Assembly: GCA_034509425.1 (NCBI GenBank)
Contig: JAVTVJ010000573.1
Coordinates: 62,001-126,000 of the forward strand
Direction of reading: 5' to 3'
DNA length: 64,000 nucleotides
Origin: Eopsaltria australis
Taxonomy: Eukaryota; Chordata; Aves; Passeriformes; Petroicidae
Shown: positions 21,651 through 33,329 of the stretch, piece after piece
Position numbering within the stretch: the first letter of the stretch is position 1
How the letters are laid out: each line of letters opens with the position of its first letter
Position numbers and translations under genes: made by a program
The notes under the pieces: model-generated
What the model was told of the DNA's origin: nothing
Databases searched by the model: none
The model's input: only the letters and a program-made list of their open reading frames with translations

Positions 21651-23559
21651 GCAAGGAAAGCAGGTGGGAGTTGGTGCCAAGGAGCTGAAAGCTGCAGGCA
21701 CAGCCTGGAGTGGAGGAAGCTCAGATTTGAAAAAGCTCCTCTGAGTCCCGGGGCTTGGAGGGGGGCAGATAGTGGGGAGAGGGGGAAGGAAAAAATATGA
21801 ATGAAATGCCAGCCATAAATGGTCTTGATTTTCATATCACTTCAGACTGCATTAGGAGGTGCTTGGGGTCAATATCAGCTGAGGATTGCTGATATCAGTC
21901 TATAAATAGGAAAATAAAAGAAAACTAAACACGACAAAGTAATTCTCTCTCCATTGCTATCAGTATAGAAAATTCACTTTGAATACACTTCTGAAATCTG
22001 TCTAATTAACCACAGAAGAATTGAAGACTAGAATTATTCCCAGGGGCGTGGCTTGTTTGGGTGTTTTGAACAAATATTAATGAGCCTTTGTCAACGTATT
22101 TTTCAGCTGAAGAGTTCAAGAAAGAAGAGGCCTATGGAAAAGTAAAATTCATTAGCTACCTTACAGGCTACTGAGGATCCATGCAGGAATGAACAGAAAT
22201 GGGCAGAGCTTTGTGGCTGCCCCAGCTCTGGGATGGGCCCTGGGCCTGGAGCAGGAACAGCTCTTGAGGGCCACAAGGCCGCGGCTGCTGTGCTGGCCTG
22301 GGGAGATGGGATGGCAGCAGGGGCTGCAGAGCTCTCAGCATCTCCTGCAGAGGAGAGCAGGGCACACAGGGAGCCTCCTTTTCCTTTGGCCAGGCCCATG
22401 GTTCCCCCATGGCTGGGGCTGAGTCCTGTGTGAGCTGCAGCTGCTGCTGTGCCCTTGAGAGGGGCTGAGGCCGTGGGGCCACTGCCCAGAGCAGCCTGGC
22501 CTGAGCAGAGCTGTGGGGCCAGAGGCGGCCAAGCTGTGCTGGGGAGAGGCCCTTGGTGCTGCACAGAGCTCAGGGCAGCTGGCAGAGCTTGCAGGGAGCT
22601 GGGCTGGGCTGAGAGAAGCTGCCAGAGCAAGGCATCAGTGTCCATCTCAGCCTGGCTGAGCGTGCAGGGGCAGGACTCAGCCCAGGGCTGCTGGGGCAGG
22701 GCCAGGGCCTGTGCAAGGCATTGCAAACAGGCAAGTGGCCCAGAGAGGAGGCTGCTCTGTGCCCTTGGTGGCATGCACAGAGCAGGGAGGGGGCCCAGGA
22801 CATTTGTCAGCGGCAGCCTCTGTTTGCAGCCCTTGGCAGCCCTGGCTGCTGAGCCCAGGTTTGGGCTGAGTTTGGCTGTGGCCCAGCTCCATCCTCCTGC
22901 GGGGCTCAGGGCCTGTTGCAGGCAATGGCCAGCCCTGCCCGGCCTCTCTGCTGGCCCAGAGGCCGGCAGAGCCTGGGGCAGGGCTGTGTGTGCAGCCCCA
23001 CAGGTGCCACGGGCTCTGCAGGAGCTGGCAGAGGCTGCCCAGCAGGGAGGCCATGGGGCACAGAGCCCCAAGGCTGCTGTGGGCACCACGGCACAGGGGC
23101 CGTTCCCAGCCGCAATGCTCCTGTCCTGGGCTGGGCTGCACAGGGGCTGTGCCACCATGGCTGGGCCAGCACAGGGCCACAAAGGGGCCACGGAGCCGCT
23201 GCCGGGGCTGACAGCAAGGCCAGGGACACACAAGGAATTGCTGGGCATGGCCTGTGCTGGGCAGGGCTGGCTGTGGCAAAGGCAGAGCTCAGCTGGCCTT
23301 GGTGGCTGCAGGGAAAGTCAAGAGGCCAAAGAGCCTCCATGGCTGTGCTGGAGAGCAAGGCTGGAGGAGGGAAATGCAGGGCTGCTGTGGCATGGGGAGG
23401 GGGATTGAATTCCAGCAGACACTGATGTGAGGCTTAGGAAGGCTTGAAGGGAAGAGAAATTTCACAAGCCTTAAAGGGGGGCATGTTACGAGATGAAAAA
23501 CCATCTCCTCATGGTGAGCTCACGTAATGCTTGTTCGTCACATCTCACTGGCCCATGGA

Positions 23560-23935
23560 ACTGCACAATGGCTGATGTGTGTGAAGGAGAATTGGAAAGC
23601 GACCAACTCCAGTTGTGCCACCTTTCACCATTTCACCAGGCAGTCGGGTGTGACTCTGGCATCACCAACTACCAGGGACCACCAAGGAGACCCCCAGGAC
23701 AGAAGAGCACATCTGTGAATGGGAGAGAAAATATGTTCATTATTTCAAGGAAATAGTTATCAAATGTATGTTTATTCTGGGATGAACACTGAATATTTGT
23801 GTTAAATCCAGTCTGTAAACAGGAACCTTGCTGTACTCAGCATGCACAGCTTTGGGAGGAGCTGTCCCCTTGTGCATCTGGCTGAATAAAGAATGCTGCT
23901 TCTTCATGCTCCCTCCATGTCAAGCAGTTTATTTT
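23560..23935 (+). mobile_element. Probable LTR fragment with polyadenylation signal
   Basis: It ends in AATAAAGAATGCTGCTTCTT (AATAAA at 23,885-23,890). A related copy lies in the opposite orientation at 61,800-62,110. The TG start and target duplication were not resolved; the R-region-like end suggests an ERV LTR. Confidence 0.45.
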
Positions 23936-23944
23936 ATCTTTACT

Positions 23945-24535
23945 GATGTTTGGTAACAGTGTCACAATGGTCCCTTGGTTCCATGATGCCCCACAGTGTC
24001 ACAATGATTGCCTTGGGTCCATAGGGCCCCAAAGTGACACAATGGCCCTTGATTCCATGAGGCCCTGTAGTGTCACAATGATCTCCTTGGCTCTGCAGTG
24101 TCACAATTGGATTCCTGGTTACATGAGACCCCAAAGTGTCACAATGGATCCTTGTTTCCATAAGGTCTCACTGTGTCACAATATTCTCATCCGTTCAATA
24201 AGGTCCCACATGGTCTCCTTGGCTCTGCAGTTTTAAAATGGCCCTTGGTTCCTTGAGGCCCTGCAGTGCCTCACTGGCCCTTGGTTATGCAAGACCCCAC
24301 AATGCCACAATGATCCCCTTGCCTTCATGAGGCCCTGAAGTGTCATAATGGTCTCCATGGTTCCATGAGGCCCTGAAGTGTCACAATGTCCCCTTGATTC
24401 TATTGAGTCCCAGAGTGTCACAATGGTCTCTTTGGTTCTATGGGGCCCTGGAATGTCCCAATGGTGTACTTATTCTGCAGTATCACAGTGGACCCTTGGT
24501 TACATGAACCCCTGCAGTGTCACAAGGGACATTTG
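23945..24535 (-). repeat. ~37-bp minisatellite block (minus orientation)
   Basis: About 15 units of the CCTTGGTTCCATGAGGCC...TGTCACAATGG form, the reverse complement of the block at 13,378. Confidence 0.85.
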
Positions 24536-24544
24536 CAGCTGTCC

Positions 24545-24672
24545 ACCCTGGGGGAGAGAAGGCTCCAGGGAGACATTGGAGACCCTTCCAGTGCCTAAAG
24601 GGGCTCTGAGAGAGCTGGAGGGGGACTTTGGACAAAGGCCTGGAGGGACAGGACAAGGGGGAATGGTCATGA
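24545..24672 (+). mobile_element. CR1 LINE fragment
   Basis: AGAGAAGGCTCCAGGGAGAC, then CCTAAAGGGGCTCTGAGAGA, then GGACTTTGGACAAAGGCC closely follow the CR1 3' region. Confidence 0.8.
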
Positions 24673-24688
24673 GGTGAAGAAGGGAAGT

Positions 24689-24935
24689 GTCCTGGGTTTG
24701 CCTAGGAAGAGTCAGTCTCAGAGGTGACCTGTGCTGCAGGAAGTGGTACAGCTTCCTTCCTGGGAGACAGAACCAGAAACCAGCTAGTTTTGAGTATTGA
24801 TAGATATGCCAACCAATTAAAAGCAGTGTTTGAAGGCAAGTGAGAGCTGGCTCTCAGAAAACCGAGGGCAGCCAAACTTGTTGGTAATGGCAGCTTTGGT
24901 CTAGGTGCAATCCCTGGATATTGGGAATTTTGGAG
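24689..24935 (-). mobile_element. LTR 3' fragment joined to part of a 189-bp satellite unit
   Basis: 24,689-24,835 reads, on the minus strand, like the last ~150 bp of the solo LTR at 16,831-18,447 (TTTAATTGG, TATCAAT, CAGGAAGGAAG, ending at the complement of TG at 24,689). 24,836-24,935 matches a partial 189-bp satellite unit in minus orientation as seen at 55,940-56,030. Confidence 0.6.
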
Positions 24936-24939
24936 GCCT

Positions 24940-27470
24940 GATGTTCAGGGACTCAGCACCAAAGCCCCGAGAGGGTCACTAAAGTCCTTGTGCTGTGTCT
25001 GTGCTGCTGAGCTGGGCCGGGCTCCTGGCACAGAGGCAGCTCCTGGCAACCAAGAAGAGCTTCAAAAAGCCGTTTCTCCTGAGGAGCAGCTCCTCTCCCA
25101 GCCCAGCAGGGCTGAGGGCACTGCCTGCAGGCACCTGAGAGGAGTGAAGCAGACAGAGGCTGAAAGCAGCTGGAAGGACAATTCTGAGCTTATTGATGGA
25201 GAAATCTTCAGCACTTGTGACACAGGCAGTCTCTGGCTGCAGGGATCTTGAAAAGCTGCCCCAGGACACGAGTGCTGTGAGTGTAAGGATGGCTGTGCTG
25301 CCGTTTGTGGTTTGGGGGAGGATGTGGTGCAGAGCGGGGCTGCCCTGGGCACCGTCAGAGGGACAGGGCAGGACGGCTCCTGCTGCCAGGGACGGCTGCA
25401 GGGACAGCTGAAGGTGGGGGTGCAGCCAGGGCTGCCCAGGGCTGTCCTGCACAGCAGCTCCTGCAGCCCTCAGGGCTCTTGGCCAGCCCAGGCCATCTGC
25501 CACCTGCCAGGGGCAGCTCTCAGCCTGCCTGGCAGCTCCCCATGCACTCTGGGCAGAAGTTGGAGGGGGAAGGAGCCACCCCCATCAGGGCAGATTCCTC
25601 CTGCTCTGGAGATGGTGCTGCATGGCCAGGGCTGCTCTCAGCTTGCTCAGAAAGGAAAGGGAAAGGGGCTGTCACGTTTGTCTGTGGCACTGACACTCCT
25701 GCACTGTCACCCTGGCCATCAGCACATCTGCCTCACATCTCCCTCACAAAGTGCCTGCTCACCCTCCTCTGCCTACAGACAGCAGCAGCAGCACCTTGGC
25801 TTGCAGCATCTGTGTTTGTCTGAGCTGCCCTTAAGGCCCTGCTGCCAGGGAGATGCCCCTGGGCAGTGCCCTGTGCTGGGAGGGCTCTGCAGGGCAGAGC
25901 TGAGCCCCCAGGGCTGGGCTGGGCTCTGGCAGCACTGGCAGGGACAAGCCTTGGCTACAGAGAAACAGCTCCCAATAGGCACAACTGCAGGCAGCAGAGA
26001 GCCAGATCAGCCCTGGATATCCGTCCATGTCCAGCTGCACGGGGAAATGTAGAAAAATTTATAGAACTTCACTTTGAAACTGGGCCTTTAAAAAATAGCC
26101 CACTTAATTTTTCAAGCACATTTTAAGTTTAGCCACCCAGAAATAGAGGGAGGTGAAATGAGGAAAGGGCACCAGTTTGGGGACCAGCAGGTCTGACTGC
26201 TCTGGGCACAGGGTGTCCTCTTTTCCCTCTGCACTCCCCAGTGTTAAGGATGAGAGCAATCCTGAGGAGGAGGCAGTAAATCAGCACCACAGTCTTTAAA
26301 AAGTAAAAACCAATAGCAAAGAACTTCTAAAAGGAAGAGAAGTAATTTTGAAAGGATTCCTAATAAAACTGCATTGAATTGACTCAAGGACATCTGTCCC
26401 TGCTTGTCAACGTCTTCTTTCAACAGTCCACAATGCCCAGAGAGAAGAAATGTCCAACAGCAGCTCCATCAGCCACTTCCTCCTGCTGCCATTGGCAGAC
26501 ACGCGGCAGCTGCAGCTCCTGCACTTCTGCCTCTTCCTGGCCATCTCCCTGGCTGCCCTCCTGGGCAACGGCCTCATCATCAGCGCCGTAGCCTGCGGCC
26601 ACCACCTGCACACCCCCATGTTCTTCTTCCTGCTCAACCTGGCCCTCAGCGACCTGGGCTCCATCTGCACCACTGTCCCCAAAGCCATGCACAATTCCCT
26701 CTGGGACACCAGCACCATCTCCAAAACAGGATGTGCTGCTCCAGCATTTCTGTTTATCTTCTTCATAGGAGCAGAGTTTTCTCTCCTGACCATCATGTGC
26801 TACGACTGCTATGTGTCCATCTGCAAACCCCTGCACTACGGGACCCTCCTGGGCAGCAGAGCTTGTGCCCACATGGCAGCAGCTTCCTGGGCCAGTGCCT
26901 TTCTCACTGCTCTGCTGCACACGGCCAATACATTTTCCCTGCCCCTGTGCCAGGGCAATGCCCTGGGCCACTTCTTCTGTGAAATCCCACAGATCCTGAA
27001 AATCTCCTGCTACAGATCCTATCTCAGGGAACTTGGACTTATTGTGGTTAGTCTTTGTTTGGTGTTTGGCTGTTTTGTGTTCATAGTTTTCTCCTATGTG
27101 CAAATCTTCAGGGCTGTGCTGAGGATCCCCTCTGAGCAGGGACAGCACAAAGCCTTTTCCACGTGCCTCCCTCACTTGGCCGTGGTCTCCCTGTTTATCA
27201 GCACTGTCATGTTTGCCTACCTGAAGCCCCCCTCCATCTCCTCCCCATCCCTGGATCTAGTGGTGTCAGTTCTGTACTCAGTGGTGCCTCCAGCCCTGAA
27301 CCCCCTCATCTACAGCCTGAGGAACCAGGAGCTCAAGGGTGCCCTGAGGAAAGCCATAAATGGATGCTTTTCAGGAGTTAAAATATTTCTGTTTTCTTCT
27401 GCAGAGCAGTCATTGTGTAACACATTACATGCGCAGCCTGCCTTTTAAATCTTTTATAGTGCTGGGAGTG
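24940..27470 (+). repeat. Direct segmental duplicate (copy 1; copy 2 at 58,350-60,880)
   Basis: The two blocks run in the same orientation and are nearly identical, including ~1.5 kb of OR upstream sequence and the OR exon. They part company just after the OR stop region. Copy 1 is interrupted by the ERV starting at 27,476. Confidence 0.9.
26450..27448 (+). CDS. OR14-like: Olfactory receptor 14-like, DRY arginine replaced by cysteine
   Basis: This single open exon encodes 332 residues and lies 23 bp after a splice acceptor (AG at 26,425-26,426); 5' UTR exons are expected upstream. An out-of-frame ATG at 26,432 precedes the chosen start. ATG at 26,450 gives the family N-terminus with an N-glycosylation site at Asn3. 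Seven hydrophobic segments are visible: LLGNG at 38-42, TPMFFFLLNLALSD at 55-68, [10 protein letters not shown] at 234-243 and [10 protein letters not shown] at 280-289. The conserved MxYDRY motif is MCYDC at 116-120: the codon at 26,807-26,809 is TGC where paralogues have CGC. The C-tail runs 24 residues past the GCFS at which the 59,861 copy ends. The role inferred is odorant detection via Golf in olfactory neurons. The Arg loss may weaken G-protein coupling, so this could be an early pseudogene despite its open frame. Confidence 0.88.
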   Translation: MSNSSSISHFLLLPLADTRQLQLLHFCLFLAISLAALLGNGLIISAVACGHHLHTPMFFFLLNLALSDLGSICTTVPKAMHNSLWDTSTISKTGCAAPAFLFIFFIGAEFSLLTIMCYDCYVSICKPLHYGTLLGSRACAHMAAASWASAFLTALLHTANTFSLPLCQGNALGHFFCEIPQILKISCYRSYLRELGLIVVSLCLVFGCFVFIVFSYVQIFRAVLRIPSEQGQHKAFSTCLPHLAVVSLFISTVMFAYLKPPSISSPSLDLVVSVLYSVVPPALNPLIYSLRNQELKGALRKAINGCFSGVKIFLFSSAEQSLCNTLHAQPAF

Positions 27471-27475
27471 GGAGG

Positions 27476-30400
27476 TGTCAGAGACTGAAAATAGTTCATG
27501 CCTCAAACATTGATATAAAGTTTTAATCAGAGAAACTTCCCTGAAGATACCTGCCTGGGACTCTGAACTGAGTCAAACTGCTGAGATTAGATAAAGGGAA
27601 AAGCCTAGTGTTCAGTCATCTCACTCTGAGGGAAAGGAATGCGTCCACAGAAGCTGAAGCCGCCAGCTGTACTGAGAATCATTTCTGGGGTGGGGGCAAA
27701 GCTCAGCTCACAGAAGCCAAGTTTGCACAGCCCTAGCCCCCAGCTGAAGGGGGTAGGAGGATGGCGTAACCTCTGATCAGAGGCAATACACACTCATCCT
27801 CCAGTACACAAACTGGCCCAGCTGTGGAACCCCCAACCCCACAAGCCACATCCATGGGACTCTCAGGTGAGAGGCAGCTGAGGGGGAGTCACAATCCATC
27901 ACAGACCCCCCAAAGTGCTCCCCAGACGCCTTGCACCACAGGAGTGCACGTGATGCAAGCAGAGTCTGCTGCTAGAGGCTGCCCCCTCCCCTGGGGGGAC
28001 ATGCCCAGACATTTCCACCTGGCCTGAGTGTATATTTACCCATGGCACTCTGTGCTTTTGGGGGGACTTCCACCACTGAGACCAGTCGAAGAGGACATCA
28101 GAACACCAATGGGACCCACGGAGTGGTGATACTTCTTTGTCCCTGTCCCTCTCTGTCCCCCCATCTTTCTCCCTACTCCCCCTTTTCTCTCTTTTCTTCT
28201 CTCTCTCTCTCATATTTACTATCAAATAAAACTCATACCATGGATTGGCATATGGTCTCGCTTGTACCTTAATTCGGGCAGAGGTATCTCTAAAGAACTT
28301 TAATCATTAGATCATAACATTTTTGGCGTAGTCGGGAGGATAACATTCTCTGACCCGAAGTGCCTTTCATAATAGTATTGTCTCCTCTCCCGAAATTCTG
28401 CATGCTTTGAAATTTTACTGTAGTTTTTCTCTGGGGAGTTGTGGAGCTTGATGTCTCACCTGTAGTAGCCTAAACTCTTGAGAATTCTGATGCAGCTTTT
28501 TCTGAAGATATTGTGGAAGCTGTAGTAAACTGATTTGAAACTTTTAATTCCCTTTAGTGTGTTTTGCTGTGTAAATCCAGGATTGGCAGGTTTCAGTCCT
28601 GAAGCCAATTCTGCTGCTTGTGTCTTGTGGGGAGGCCCTCCCGTCTGTAGTTTGTAGTAAAAGCCTCTCCTTGGTGCTTTGTGTGGAGCCTAAAAACTCC
28701 TGTTTGTCGTGTTGTGCGGAGCCTAAAAAATTCCTGTTTGTGGTGTTGTAGGGAGCCTAAAACTCCTGTTTAGAGGGGTCCCACGCTCCTACTTTGTGCG
28801 GAGCCTGAAAACTCCTGGTCGTGGTCTTGTACGGAGCCTAAAACTCCTGTTTAGAGAGGTCCCATGCCCCAATATTGCTCTTGTGTTATGTCTTTTGTGA
28901 AGTCAGAATTGTCCTGAAGTCAGTCTGTGGGATAACCTTGGAGAAAATGGATTATCCTGTCCTTTTAACCTGGTTCGAGAGCGAACTGAGTTTTTTTTCT
29001 GATCTTTTACAGGTAGAAATCTAAACTCAAAAAGATAAAGAAGAAACCCTTTGCATGATTTATACCCCACTATGTCTTGTAATTTCATTTCTAAAAATAA
29101 TTGTAGCTTTAATATATGAATATGTTTAATAATACATATTTTGCGTATCATAATAATGAGCAAGAGTTTAACAGTCGGGATATGTGTAATATGCCTCATC
29201 CAAAAGTCAACATTTCACTGAGCCCCAGAAAAACTGGCATACCTGAGGGGGTTGGGGAAAGTACATTGCTGCCAAAGATCGCATCATCTCCCCAAATGTA
29301 TTTGATAAATTATAACGACACTTGGACTTGCAAGACAAGCAACTATTCTGCACCGCTTAAATTAACTTAGAGATGTTCTAAAAGAACATTTTATTCACAG
29401 TTGAGTTTAACTCAACATGCTAGTTTAAAATGTGGGATAGTACTCCTGTCCATTTACCCAAATCGAGTCTAAAACTACAACCTATCTCTAGAAAATCTCA
29501 CATGGCAGGTGCATACCCTCAGTGATTAAACCAGGTATGCATTCAGAGAGCTTAACTTGCAAGTCCAACCAGTGTCAAAAATAGCTTTACAAAATTGTTT
29601 AGCATTAAACATGTTGTTACTAAAAGAGCAAAATGTATATGAAATGTTAAAACTTACTAAAACTAAATGTTGTATTACTGTTCACAATGCCACAGTGTCA
29701 ACTGAAGAAGCTCGAGCCAAGATAAAAGAAATTGCTGATCAAACATCAGAACTTTTCCAATTGCTCCAACCCAAAAACTGGTTTCAAGGAGCAGACCCCA
29801 ACTCCCAGCTGATGACCATATTCCACTCTTTGAGACTAACAGGCTAGGAAAAATACCTAATAAAAAATTAGATTAATGATTGCAATTGAATTTGTATTCT
29901 TAATGATTGAAACAGCTATTGTACGCTGTATAATTACCTGTATTATTGCTCCTGCTTCTTCTATCTGTTCTCCTATCTTTTCTCCTATCCGCTATGTAGG
30001 TATCACCCCCTGGACAACCCATAAACTGAAGATCACCGGGAAAGAGACATTAATTACAATGTTTGAGTCACGGGGTGGCTGTCAGAGACTGAAAATAGTT
30101 CATGCCTCAAACACTGATATAAAGTTTTAATCAGAGAAGCTTCCCTGAAGATGCCTGGCTGGGACTTTGGACTGAGCTAAACTGCTGAGATTAGATAAAG
30201 GGAAAAGCCTAGTGTTCAATCATCTCAGTCTGAGGGAAAGGAATGCATCCACAAAAGCTGAAGCCGCCAGCTGTACTGAGAATCATTTCCGGCTGAGTTT
30301 GGGGTGGGGGGGCAAAGCTCAGCTCACAGAAGCCAAGTTTGCACAGCCCTAGCCCACAGCTGAAGGGGAGAGGAGGATGCCGTAACCTCTGATCAGAGGC

Positions 30401-30934
30401 AATACACACTCATCCTCCAGTACACAAACTAGCCCAGCTGTGGAACCCCCAACCCCAAAAGCCACATCCATGGGACTCTCAGGTGAGAGGCAGCTGAGGG
30501 GGAGTCACAATCCATCACAGACCCCCCAAAGTGCTCCCCAGACGCCTTGCACCACAGGAGCGCACGTGATGCAAGCAGAGTCTGCTGCTAGAGGCTGCCC
30601 CCTCCCCTGGGGGGACATGCCCAGACATTTCCACCTGGCCTGAATGTATATCAACCCATGGCACTCTGTGCTTTTGGGGGACTTCCACCACTGAGACCAG
30701 CTGAAGAGGACATCAGGACACCAGTGGGACCCACGGAGTGGTGATACTTCTTTGTCCCTGTCCCTCTCTGTCCCCCCATCTTTCTCCCTACTCCCCCTTT
30801 TCTCTCTCTTCTTCTCTCTCTCTCTCATATTTACTATCAAATAAAACTCATACTATTGATTAGCATATGGTCTCGCTTGTACCTTAATTCGGGCAGAGGT
30901 ATCTCTAAAGAACTTTAATCATTAGATCATAACA
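27476..30934 (+). mobile_element. LTR-flanked endogenous retrovirus, internally deleted
   Basis: The 5' LTR is 27,476-28,319 and the 3' LTR 30,080-30,934. Both begin TGTCAGAGACTG and end ATCATAACA, with AATAAA at 28,225-28,230 and 30,840-30,845. A primer binding site follows the 5' LTR at 28,324-28,341 and matches the 3' end of tRNA-Ser as remembered, at 17 of 18 positions. Only ~1760 bp of internal sequence remains. No gag, protease or polymerase was recognised; an env transmembrane-subunit remnant is present. The LTRs differ by a few percent (about a dozen changes in the first 210 bp), so the insertion is not recent. The flanks (GGAGG left, GCTCC right) do not form a target duplication. Confidence 0.9.
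29557..29847 (+). pseudogene. env: Retroviral env transmembrane-subunit remnant
   Basis: An open stretch of 96 codons has a heptad-like ALQNCLALNMLLL region resembling the TM ectodomain, followed by a KCC cysteine pair and a HNATVS glycosylation site. A downstream hydrophobic stretch in another frame (about 29,885-29,990) may be the membrane anchor. The surface subunit is absent and stops precede the fragment, so it cannot be a complete envelope. It resembles envelopes of gamma/class-I-like avian ERVs; exact class is uncertain. Confidence 0.7.
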
Positions 30935-31650
30935 GCTCCTGAGCACAGAGCTCCCCGTGTCCATCCCTGCAGCCGTGGGGCACCTCAGGCAGGGCAGGGC
31001 AGGATGACAGCCGCAGGGCTGAGGTCCCTGCCAGGCTCTGGCAGTGGCAGCAGAGCCCAGGGAGCCCCTGCCCGTGCTGCCATGAACTGTCTGTGAGTGT
31101 GCCAGGGAAGGACTCATGTCCCTGAACAGCCCTGGGGCTGTGAGCAGGGCATGAGCCCAGCTCAGGGCTGGGCACCTGACAGAGCCCTGACATTTCTGGC
31201 TGTGACTCCAGGAACAACCACCAGTGTCACAGTGATTTTCGTCTCAGCTGCCTGGGACAGGGCCATTGCAAATGCCTCTCCCTGACATCTCTCTCTCCTC
31301 TGCCTTTCTTGCTGTGTCTGTCACCCCACTCCAGGAAAGCAGCCCCGTCTGGGGAGCATCTCTCCTGTGCAGTCGCAAGGGGTTCTGCAGGCACGAGTGC
31401 CATTGCCCTCTAGCAGATGGCACCGTTACCTTGGCCAAGCACAGAGCACATTTAGGAAATAGAAATGTACTCAGGGGCTCATACACTGCTTGTTTCCACT
31501 CTGTGAACCTCTTACACAGGTTTTTTAGCAGCTAACAGAGACAGAAATGTTGTTCCTCACAGCTCTCCTGGCAGGAGAGAACAGACAAGAAGGGCCTTGA
31601 CCTTCCCTGTGGAAAGGGGAATGAGATGATCAGAACTCATCAGTGCTGTT
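30935..31650. other. Unclassified sequence after the ERV
   Basis: GC-moderate sequence with no recognisable gene or repeat. It does not continue the OR 3' flank seen on the left side of the ERV, so a rearrangement breakpoint coincides with the 3' LTR end. Confidence 0.5.
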
Positions 31651-31654
31651 CCCA

Positions 31655-31905
31655 GTGTGTGAATGACACATGAGACCAAGGTGACCCTGTGACACTGTGG
31701 GGCCTCACGGTGCCCAGAGGCCACTGTGACACTGTGGGGGCACATGGAACCCAGGGACAACTGTGACACTGAGGGACCTCATAGAACCAACAGAACCTTG
31801 TGACACTGCAGGGCCTCATGGAACAAAGGGGAACCTGTGACACTGCAGACACTCTTGGTGCCCAGGGGTCCCTGTGACACTGCAGGGCCTCATCATCATC
31901 AATCT
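31655..31905 (+). repeat. ~37-bp minisatellite block (plus orientation)
   Basis: Six or seven units of the TGACACTG...GGCCTCATGGAACC family. Confidence 0.85.
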
Positions 31906-32049
31906 CATCTGAGAGTTGTGTGCATCTGCAGGGAGGAGAAACAGGGGAGCCTGAGCCTGTGGATCCCAAATACTCCCATCTTCATACGAGCATGTGTCTT
32001 GGGGATGGTTTCTATCCCATATCCATGTTTGGTTTTGGTTTTGTTTTGT

Positions 32050-33329
32050 GTCTGGAATGGTCACTGCCTCCCCCGGCTCCGGGAGTATCGAGATGGGTGA
32101 GGGGCAGCCTGGGATCTCTCAAGGGTTGGGGGCGAGGGGCTGCTGCTTCCTTCTGCTGGGGCGATCATCTCGGCTGCCACGCGGCACGGTGCCTCTGACT
32201 GGAGATCCCGCTGCCCTGGGGGTTTTGCCTTTCTTTTTCTTCCCTCTTGTTTTTTGTTTTTTCCTTTGGCACTGGGGCTAGGGCTGGCCAGCTTGCTTCT
32301 CTGCTGCTCTGACGTTTGGGAGCCCAGGGCCAGTGTGTGCTGTGCTGGGAGCCGGGAGCACGCCGTCCCTCGCCGGGCTGCTCCTCACCCGTGAACTGTG
32401 CAAAGGAGCAATCCCCTGCCCAGCCCCTGTGCTTTTCTGATGCTGTTTTGGGTATTTTTGCTGCACTTTATCCCAACACCCAGCGCCAGCCGGGACCCCC
32501 CACGGCTTCTGCTTCTGCCAACACTTGGGGCTCAGTGCTACACTTGGATTCGCTGTCCCCAGGGGTCTGCTCGCCTCTGCCATTCCAGCCTCCTGCTCCG
32601 AGGTTCCTGCTGCTGCTTCGAGGTTCCTGCTGCTCCGAGGTTCCTGCTGCTGCTCCAAGGTTCCTGCTGCTCTGAGATTCCTGCTGCTGCTCCGAGGTTC
32701 CTGCTGCTGCTCCGAAGTTCCTGTGGCTCTAAGGTTCCTGCAGCTCCGAGGTTCCTGCTGCAGCTCCGAGGTTCCTGCTGCAGCTCCAAGGTTCCTGCTG
32801 CAGCTCCGAGGTTCCTGCTGCAGCTCTAAGGTTCCTGCTGCAGCTCATTTCTCTATCCTGAGGGGCACGGGGTCCGGCTGCCCCTGGGGGTTTGTGCAGG
32901 AAGCCCCTTTCCCATCTCTCCCGCCGCCTCAGTCGCCGTTACCCAGGTGAGAGAGGCGGCCGAGCTCGCGCCACAGCGCCCCCTGCAGGCGCGGGGGAGT
33001 CACCGCACCTGCCCTGCCCGGCCGGGAGCCACCAGCGCCCCTGCTGGCTGTGACCGGAACTGCACCCAAGGGGACAGTGCTCGACAGCCCAGAGACGGCT
33101 GGGACTGGGTTTGTGGGTTTGTTTGGTGTTGCTGCTGGTGTTGTTTGTTTGTCTTGTTATACATATATATATATACCTAATGGTAAAGAACAGTTATTTC
33201 TTTCCCCATATTTTTGCCTGAAAGCTGTGTAATTTCAAAGTTGTAATACTTCGGAGGGAAGGGGATCACATTTTCAATTCCTAGGGAAGTTCTCATTTTC
33301 CTTGGCGGACACCTGTCATTCAAAACAAG
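32050..33329 (+). mobile_element. Possible LTR, 3' end near 33,329
   Basis: The 3' part (about 33,210-33,329) resembles songbird LTR text as remembered (AATTTCAAAGTTGTAATA, then CACCTGTCATTCAAAACAAG) and ends in AAGACA, like the solo LTR. A short TA run lies at 33,161-33,176. The 5' end is not resolved, and a minisatellite sits inside. Confidence 0.35.
32590..32855 (+). repeat. 20-bp minisatellite
   Basis: About 14 units of CTGCTGCAGCTCCGAGGTTC and variants, mostly 20 bp with some 17-bp units. Confidence 0.9.

Larger units (their letters stand above)
14470..23505 (+). repeat. Arm 1 of a large inverted segmental duplication
   Basis: This segment, apart from the LTR insertion at 16,831-18,447, matches 37,272-44,520 read on the other strand. 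It holds the OR pseudogene, OR 3' flanking sequence (18,453-19,100), CR1 pieces, two minisatellites and a GC-rich stretch (22,150-23,400). In the last, a 381-codon minus-strand frame is present in both arms with only scattered amino acid changes. The high similarity suggests a recent event or ongoing gene conversion. Confidence 0.85.

Noticed and set aside
22103..23248. 381-codon minus-strand frame (and its partner at 37,532-38,647) as a protein gene
   Set aside because: The opposite strand is also open for 319 codons, no domain is recognised, and conservation between arms is explained by recent duplication.
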